From contig DAOVGF010000044.1 in the NCBI GenBank assembly GCA_030672545.1, positions 1-6,092 of the forward strand: DNA of 6,092 nucleotides. Reading direction: 5' to 3'. The position numbers and the translations under genes were made by a program. Source of the stretch: Candidatus Aerophobota bacterium. GTDB taxonomy: Bacteria; Aerophobota; Aerophobia; Aerophobales; Aerophobaceae. Positions 5,033 through 6,092 of the stretch are shown piece by piece. The notes beneath the pieces were generated by a model. That model was not told the DNA's origin. It searched no databases and worked only from the letters and a program-made list of their open reading frames with translations. Each line of letters opens with the position of its first letter. Position 1 is the stretch's first letter.

Positions 5033-6092
5033 TTTTCTTTTCATTTCTTTCCTCAAACAGAGTATAAATCACCGGAATTATGAGCAGGGTAATAAATGTT
5101 CCCACTATTAGTCCTCCGATAACCGAGCGAGCCATGGGAGCCCAATTTTCCGCTCCCGGTCCTATCTGTAAAGCTAAGGGAGTCATAGCTAAAATAGTGG
5201 TTAAAGCAGTCATCAGTACCGGACGAAATCTGATTTTTCCGGCTTCCCTTACTGCCTCAGAGATGCTCTTTCCCCTTTGACGCAAAAGATTGGTGTAATC
5301 AACCAGAACAATGGAGTTATTAATGACAATCCCCATCAGCATTATTATTCCGATCATAGAGACTATACTTAGAGTTGTTTTGGTTAGAAATAACATCCAG
5401 ATCACTCCTGTCAAAGACAGAGGAATAGTAAGAAACATAATGAAAGGATCTCTTAATGATTCAAACTCGGAAGCCATAACCATATATATCAATATCATTC
5501 CTATTATTAAGGCATAAACCAGCCAGGTTAGGGACTGGCGCATATCCTCTCCACTTCCCCCTATTTCCCAGCGAAAATCGGAAGGAAAATCAAGGTGGGA
5601 AATCTTAGCTTCAACATCACTCAAAGCCTCACCCAAAGGTCTTCCCACTGCCCGAAAGGATATATCAATTAGCCGATGCTGGTCTTTTCTTTCTATGGTC
5701 AGAGGAGTTCGTACATAATTTATTTTAACCACATCCGCCAATCTAACGTGTACACCCCGAGGAGTAAGTATCTCTATTTTTTCTAAATCCTCAATTTTGG
5801 AGCGGTCTTTTTCTTGTAGTCTCACCAGAATATCGTATTCCTTTCCCACTTCTTTATAGCGAGAGGCCGTTGATCCTTGAATGGCTGTTTTAATTAGTTG
5901 AGACACATAATTAGTGGACAGGCCAAGGTCATATAGCTTATCTCGGTTATACTCCAGGCTAAGTTGGGGACGACCTTCCTTCTCCATACTGCTCGTGACA
6001 TCCATCACCCCGGGTACTTTTTTTATCTCTTCCGTTACTTGTTGAGACATCTGCTGAAGTTGGCTCAAATCGTGGCCATAGACCTCGATGTC
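4941..6092 (-). CDS. RND efflux transporter permease, C-terminal part (5' end outside window)
   Basis: The frame is open to the right edge, giving 383 visible residues of a protein normally near 1,000, so no start is in the window. It begins DIEVYGHDLSQLQQM and VPGVMDV (26-32), the porter-domain signature of the second RND repeat. GRPQLSLEYNR (40-50), DLGLS (55-59) and KEYDILVRL (84-92) follow. Five membrane helices, corresponding to TM8-TM12, lie at about 189-206, 218-237, 240-264, 290-308 and 320-345. They include EFESLRDPFIMFLTIPLSLT (209-228), SMIGIIMLMGIVINNSIVLV (245-264) and the ending VIGGLIVGTFITLLIIPVIY (324-343). This is the HAE-type inner-membrane proton-driven pump that works with a membrane-fusion protein and outer-membrane channel, presumably encoded to the right. 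Substrate is unknown. The natural protein should end near LFEERNEKKK (345-354). The last 29 residues and the TGA stop come from an inserted 97-nt inverted-repeat element. Confidence 0.95.
   Translation of the reverse strand, partial: DIEVYGHDLSQLQQMSQQVTEEIKKVPGVMDVTSSMEKEGRPQLSLEYNRDKLYDLGLSTNYVSQLIKTAIQGSTASRYKEVGKEYDILVRLQEKDRSKIEDLEKIEILTPRGVHVRLADVVKINYVRTPLTIERKDQHRLIDISFRAVGRPLGEALSDVEAKISHLDFPSDFRWEIGGSGEDMRQSLTWLVYALIIGMILIYMVMASEFESLRDPFIMFLTIPLSLTGVIWMLFLTKTTLSIVSMIGIIMLMGIVINNSIVLVDYTNLLRQRGKSISEAVREAGKIRFRPVLMTALTTILAMTPLALQIGPGAENWAPMARSVIGGLIVGTFITLLIIPVIYTLFEERNEKKKGSGLNICHFVKSKELYYSIISGEMSNVET

Noticed and set aside
4626..5517. Several plus-strand open frames opposite the PII-like and RND genes
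   Set aside because: They are antisense to genes with clear family motifs, lack ribosome binding sites and have no protein-like pattern.

Overview
The window reads as ordinary chromosomal DNA of moderate A+T content from a two-membrane (diderm) bacterium. It encodes a predicted lipoprotein M48 metallopeptidase and an RND-type efflux permease, both typical of cells with an outer membrane. The base composition and the two short palindromic repeat types would suit an uncultivated lineage such as Omnitrophota or Aerophobota. That placement is a guess: no rRNA or other phylogenetic marker is present.

Layout, left to right. (1) 1-208, minus: the first 69 codons of a UvrD/PcrA-type superfamily 1 helicase that runs off the left edge. 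(2) 209-407: a compact divergent promoter region with a good sigma70-type promoter on each strand, one for the helicase and one for the next gene. (3) 408-2275, plus: a two-gene operon of ATP-dependent 6-phosphofructokinase (pfkA) and lipoyl synthase (lipA), 17 nt apart. (4) 2296-3935, minus: a Cof-type HAD phosphatase followed by a periplasmic or outer-membrane M48 lipoprotein peptidase, coupled through a TGATG stop/start overlap. (5) 3936-4318: a 383-nt divergent spacer holding a well-formed 56-nt palindromic element of REP type, a probable decayed second copy, and a leader with a minimal ATG-GGG-TGA reading frame. (6) 4319-4573, plus: an 84-aa single-pass membrane protein of unknown function with an excellent Shine-Dalgarno sequence. 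(7) 4621-6092, minus: the 3' part of an RND efflux permease gene, followed by a small PII-like protein of the type found next to RND transporters.

The most notable feature is a 97-nt inverted-repeat element (4936-5032), with 29-bp arms matching at 28 positions, at the 3' end of the RND gene. The permease frame reads straight into it. The element supplies the last 29 amino acids and the stop codon, and it separates the permease from its PII-like partner. The genes are otherwise recognisable housekeeping or transport families. I see no CRISPR array, tRNA, rRNA, phage module or obvious new multi-gene system.
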